Assembly: GCA_048013815.1 (NCBI GenBank)
Contig: CM106585.1
Coordinates: 1,798,001 to 1,862,000, forward strand
Source: Setoptus koraiensis
Lineage: Eukaryota > Arthropoda
Direction: 5' to 3'
Length of the DNA stretch: 64,000 nucleotides
Part shown: in pieces, positions 62,737-64,000 of the stretch
Numbering within the stretch: the stretch's first letter is position 1
Layout: every line of letters begins with the position of its first letter
Position numbers and translations under genes: made by a program
The notes under the pieces: model-generated
What the model was told of the DNA's origin: nothing
Seen by the model: only the letters and a program-made list of their open reading frames with translations
Database searches by the model: none

Positions 62737-64000
62737 ATTAGTTGGCTATTCACAAAATCAGTTTATTAGCCAGTTAGTCAGTCAGTCAGTTCTTTAGTCA
62801 GCTGGGTGTATTGGCAGTTGAACAGAACAGGTGAGACAATAGGGAAACTGGTTGATTTATGTGGTCCGTGATTGTTTGTCTATCCCATTAGCAGTCGTTG
62901 TCCTTGTTGTTGTTGCTGTTGTTGTTGTCGTGCAAATGGTCCCACTGAACGAATGAACGAATGTATGGCGACGGTGTCAAATGGCCAAACTAAACTAACA
63001 AGTGCCACAGACGCAACATTGTGCATTGTTGTTGAGTATTGGCCGCTTTGATAGTGGCAGTTGTAGGCAGTTAGTCGCAACAGTGGTAGGCAGTTAGCGA
63101 GAATATGTCAGATGTAAACAATGTTTGCGCACAAATGCAAATTAAGCGAATTCGGCCCATGCCAATGTTGCCAATTTAGTGGCGCTTTTGCCACTCGATA
63201 AGATCTGTTCGAGTGGCCAGCGCGATGATGATCACAAATGACACATTATTTGCGAGCACCATAATTGGCCCACACAACTGTTACGTAATTGTGTGCTACC
63301 TTGTTAGTTAGAATTGGCTGTTAGCCAGCCAGTCAGTCAGCCAGTTAGCCAGGCAGTGCGTTTATTCATTTGCATTTTATCAGTTCACTAGCAGTTCACT
63401 TTATATTTGGCAACTTAATTACCTGACGAAAAGCTTACATAAGCAGCAGCAGCACATGAGGCGTACATTAGTTGCTCTCTAATGCGCACTAATGATTAAC
63501 TATGACCAACGCCAACACTAACTAACTATTAACAGTGCAGCCAGTAGGAGCAGTCAATTAATCGAGGAAATTCTTTCATTAATCGTCGGCCAATGACGAC
63601 TGTACATAGTGAGAGGTAGTTGACAGTTGAACGTTGACAGTTGAATGCTGACAGTTGACAAGTCGCAATTTACCAGTCACAAGTCAACAGTCGACAGTCT
63701 GCCAGTGCAAACGACTCAACAATCAACAGCCTGTCCGGTGGTGAAGTCACAATGATGAGAGACAGACCAACCAGCTGACTAACTTTTCAATTCAATAATG
63801 ACACTTGTTGCAGCCTCTGGTTCAATTGTTATAATGCGACGCCAGTCGGCTAGCCGGCCGGCCGGTTGGTTGGTTGGTTGATCGTGCCAATTGCAAATGA
63901 GCAATTTGAATGAGCTTTGTTTGTTTGTTTGCCAATCAGTGATACAATGCGAAAACAGTTTTTAGTTGTTGGCACCACTTAAAAAATCAATTGTCCCACT

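Overview
The window is eukaryotic nuclear DNA. The genes are split by short GT-AG introns (mostly about 90-200 bp), and the noncoding DNA is full of microsatellites. The protein set is animal: tetraspanin, SLC22 carrier, type I fatty acid synthase, ABCC transporter, mitochondrial Hsp70, FAM151/menorin, tweety anion channel and a BarH homeobox protein. Intron-poor genes (an 8.7 kb fatty acid synthase exon and a two-exon ABCC gene), short introns and Asn/Gln/His runs in proteins fit an arthropod, perhaps an acariform mite. The clade is inference, not something the sequence proves.

Layout, left to right. 1-986 (-): N-terminal part of a tetraspanin running off the left edge. 2897-5193 (-): complete eight-exon SLC22-type transporter. 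6424-16354 (-): complete three-exon fatty acid synthase of about 3074 aa. 16355-29117: 12.8 kb of noncoding DNA with many simple repeats, minisatellites and inverted repeats, plus a decayed copy of part of the neighbouring ABCC gene at 20026-20306. 29118-33454 (-): two-exon ABCC4-like transporter. 35359-35773 (+): small two-exon gene of unknown function. 36045-38099 (-): single-exon mortalin (mitochondrial Hsp70). 38836-40787 (-): three-exon FAM151/menorin gene with a large low-complexity insertion and altered active-site positions. 40788-50978: 10 kb without a recognisable gene. 50979-52961 (+): two-exon tweety channel. 53515-54885 (-): BarH homeobox gene. 54886-64000: 9 kb of repeat-rich noncoding DNA upstream of BarH.

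The genes do not form a functional cluster; this is ordinary animal gene order. I assembled exon structures by hand by joining reading frames across GT-AG sites with matching phase. For tetraspanin, SLC22, fatty acid synthase, ABCC, FAM151 and tweety the joined proteins follow their families across every junction.

The most unusual signals are in noncoding DNA. First, the ABCC relic and two flanking blocks resembling the sequence just 3' of the intact ABCC gene indicate an old local duplication that decayed. Second, a series of nearly perfect short-loop inverted repeats occurs; one can be compared with its unfolded ancestor inside the relic, which suggests formation by replication template switching. 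Third, the octamer CAGGTGAG (either strand) occurs 13 times, against about two expected by chance. I found no CRISPR array, prokaryotic mobile element, rRNA or tRNA gene.
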